From Cokeromyces recurvatus (lineage: Eukaryota; Mucoromycota; Mucoromycetes; Mucorales; Mucoraceae): a stretch of 64,000 nt of DNA. This document shows positions 63,329 to 64,000 of this stretch, one piece after another (position 1 is the first letter of the stretch; each line of letters opens with the position of its first letter). Position numbers and translations under genes: made by a program. Under the pieces are notes generated by a model, which saw only the letters and a list, made by a program, of their open reading frames with translations, was not told where the DNA came from and searched no databases. The stretch covers positions 1,705,501 to 1,769,500 of the forward strand of contig NW_026251387.1 of NCBI RefSeq assembly GCF_025118155.1, read 5' to 3'.

Positions 63329-64000
63329 TTATTCAATATTAAAATTCTCATCATCAGATTCTACCTATTATTTATATAAGAGTTTAAATACATGTGCAAA
63401 CCACAAATAAAAATATGTATATATATTTTTTTACCATATTATATCCTGCTAATGCCTGTGTGATTAAGTCTGCCATGTCATCTCTTCTGTTAGTAACATA
63501 ATCAGCTACAGTCTGTCCTGCCTTATTTTTAACTCTAAAAATAATATAAAAGTAAACAGGTCATTAAATAAACACATGTATTTGTATACATATAATATTA
63601 CCTTGGATCAGCTCCAACATCAATAAGGAGAGCAACCATGCCTATAGCTACTTCTGGATCGTCTTCATATTGAACAGCTAAATGTAATGGTGTATTTCCT
63701 TCCTTTTTGTTTTTTTGATTCACATTAATGTCAGGCACTCGAAGTAACATTTCCATACAAGTTAATGATCCAAACCGAGCACTGCTCGAAAATTTATAAT
63801 TAGATTAGGTTATTTAAATGAAGACATTAACAAAACGAATATATGTATCTATTTGGTACAATACGCATAATGAAGAGCTGTATCACCTAAAGGATCTGAA
63901 TGATTAATGTCAAAATCACCTTCTTTCAAAATATCTTCCAACATGTCATCTTGATCATTTCTACAGGCAGCTAACATAAGGTCATCTATAATAGATGTTT
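63329..64000 (-). CDS. Ankyrin-repeat protein, N-terminal part beyond the window
   Basis: About 165 readable residues in three or four exons: IIDDLMLAACRNDQDDMLED with ILKEGDFDINHSDPLGDTAL, then RFGSLTCMEMLLRVPDINVN, KEGNTPLHLAVQYEDD, GMVALLIDVGADPRVKNKAG, NRRDDMADLITQALAGYNM and a short acidic end VESDDENFNIE. Each TPLH/TALH-type unit is an ankyrin repeat. The layout resembles small fungal ankyrin proteins of unknown role (such as the YCR051W group). The gene runs off the right edge, so the start is not seen. Confidence 0.8.

Overview
The window reads as a gene-dense, AT-rich fungal nuclear contig. Introns are mostly 45-100 nt with GTAAG/GTATG donors. Intergenic DNA is full of long poly-A/poly-T tracts, and codon choice is strongly A/T-ending. 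Yeast-type housekeeping genes (KGD1, RPC82, RPT2, IES6, an Fpk1/NRC-2-type kinase) sit beside genes that ascomycete yeasts lack: a DNA-PKcs, a Twinkle-type mitochondrial helicase, SMG8, UXT, TMEM97, an IRG-like GTPase and a Fanzor relic. This mixture suggests an early-diverging fungus, most likely Mucoromycota. That placement is inference from gene content, not a database match.

Layout. 1-10250 (+) is the C-terminal majority of a DNA-PKcs-type PI3K-like kinase, cut by the left edge. It is followed by 3-hydroxyanthranilate dioxygenase (BNA1), an unknown protein (-), a decayed SulP sulfate permease and an NRC-2/Fpk1-type AGC kinase (-). 18.6-24.6 kb has no clear protein gene. It holds homopolymer tracts, two doubtful coding relics and, at 23.6-24.08 kb, what looks like a non-coding host gene with two intronic C/D snoRNAs. 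24.6-42.7 kb is dense: KGD1, a Cys-rich single-pass membrane protein, a CaMKK/Ssp1-like kinase, a PA-TM-RING ubiquitin ligase, an IRG-like GTPase, an Abitram homologue, a PQ-loop membrane protein, the NMD factor SMG8 and a Gyp5-like RabGAP. 43044-44748 is a complete Tc1/mariner-type transposon with subterminal repeat arrays and a TA target duplication. Next come UXT, a dead second Tc1-like transposase, TMEM97, a mitochondrial PPR protein, Twinkle, RPC82, a dead Fanzor nuclease with a hairpin just 3' of its stop, a TatD nuclease, RPT2, IES6 and an ankyrin-repeat protein cut by the right edge.

Themes. Several genes serve genome and RNA maintenance: DNA-PKcs (end joining), Twinkle (mtDNA replication), TatD, SMG8 (nonsense-mediated decay), RPC82 (Pol III) and IES6 (INO80). 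Two otherwise conserved genes (DNA-PKcs and SMG8) each show an apparent 1-nt frameshift, which could be assembly error or real. The most noteworthy items are the Fanzor relic with its candidate omega-RNA remnant, the intronic snoRNA pair, a Twinkle that appears to keep primase zinc-binding and TOPRIM residues, the fungal IRG-like GTPase and the structured transposon ends. All work was by eye. Exon boundaries are inferred from splice consensus, reading frame and protein conservation.
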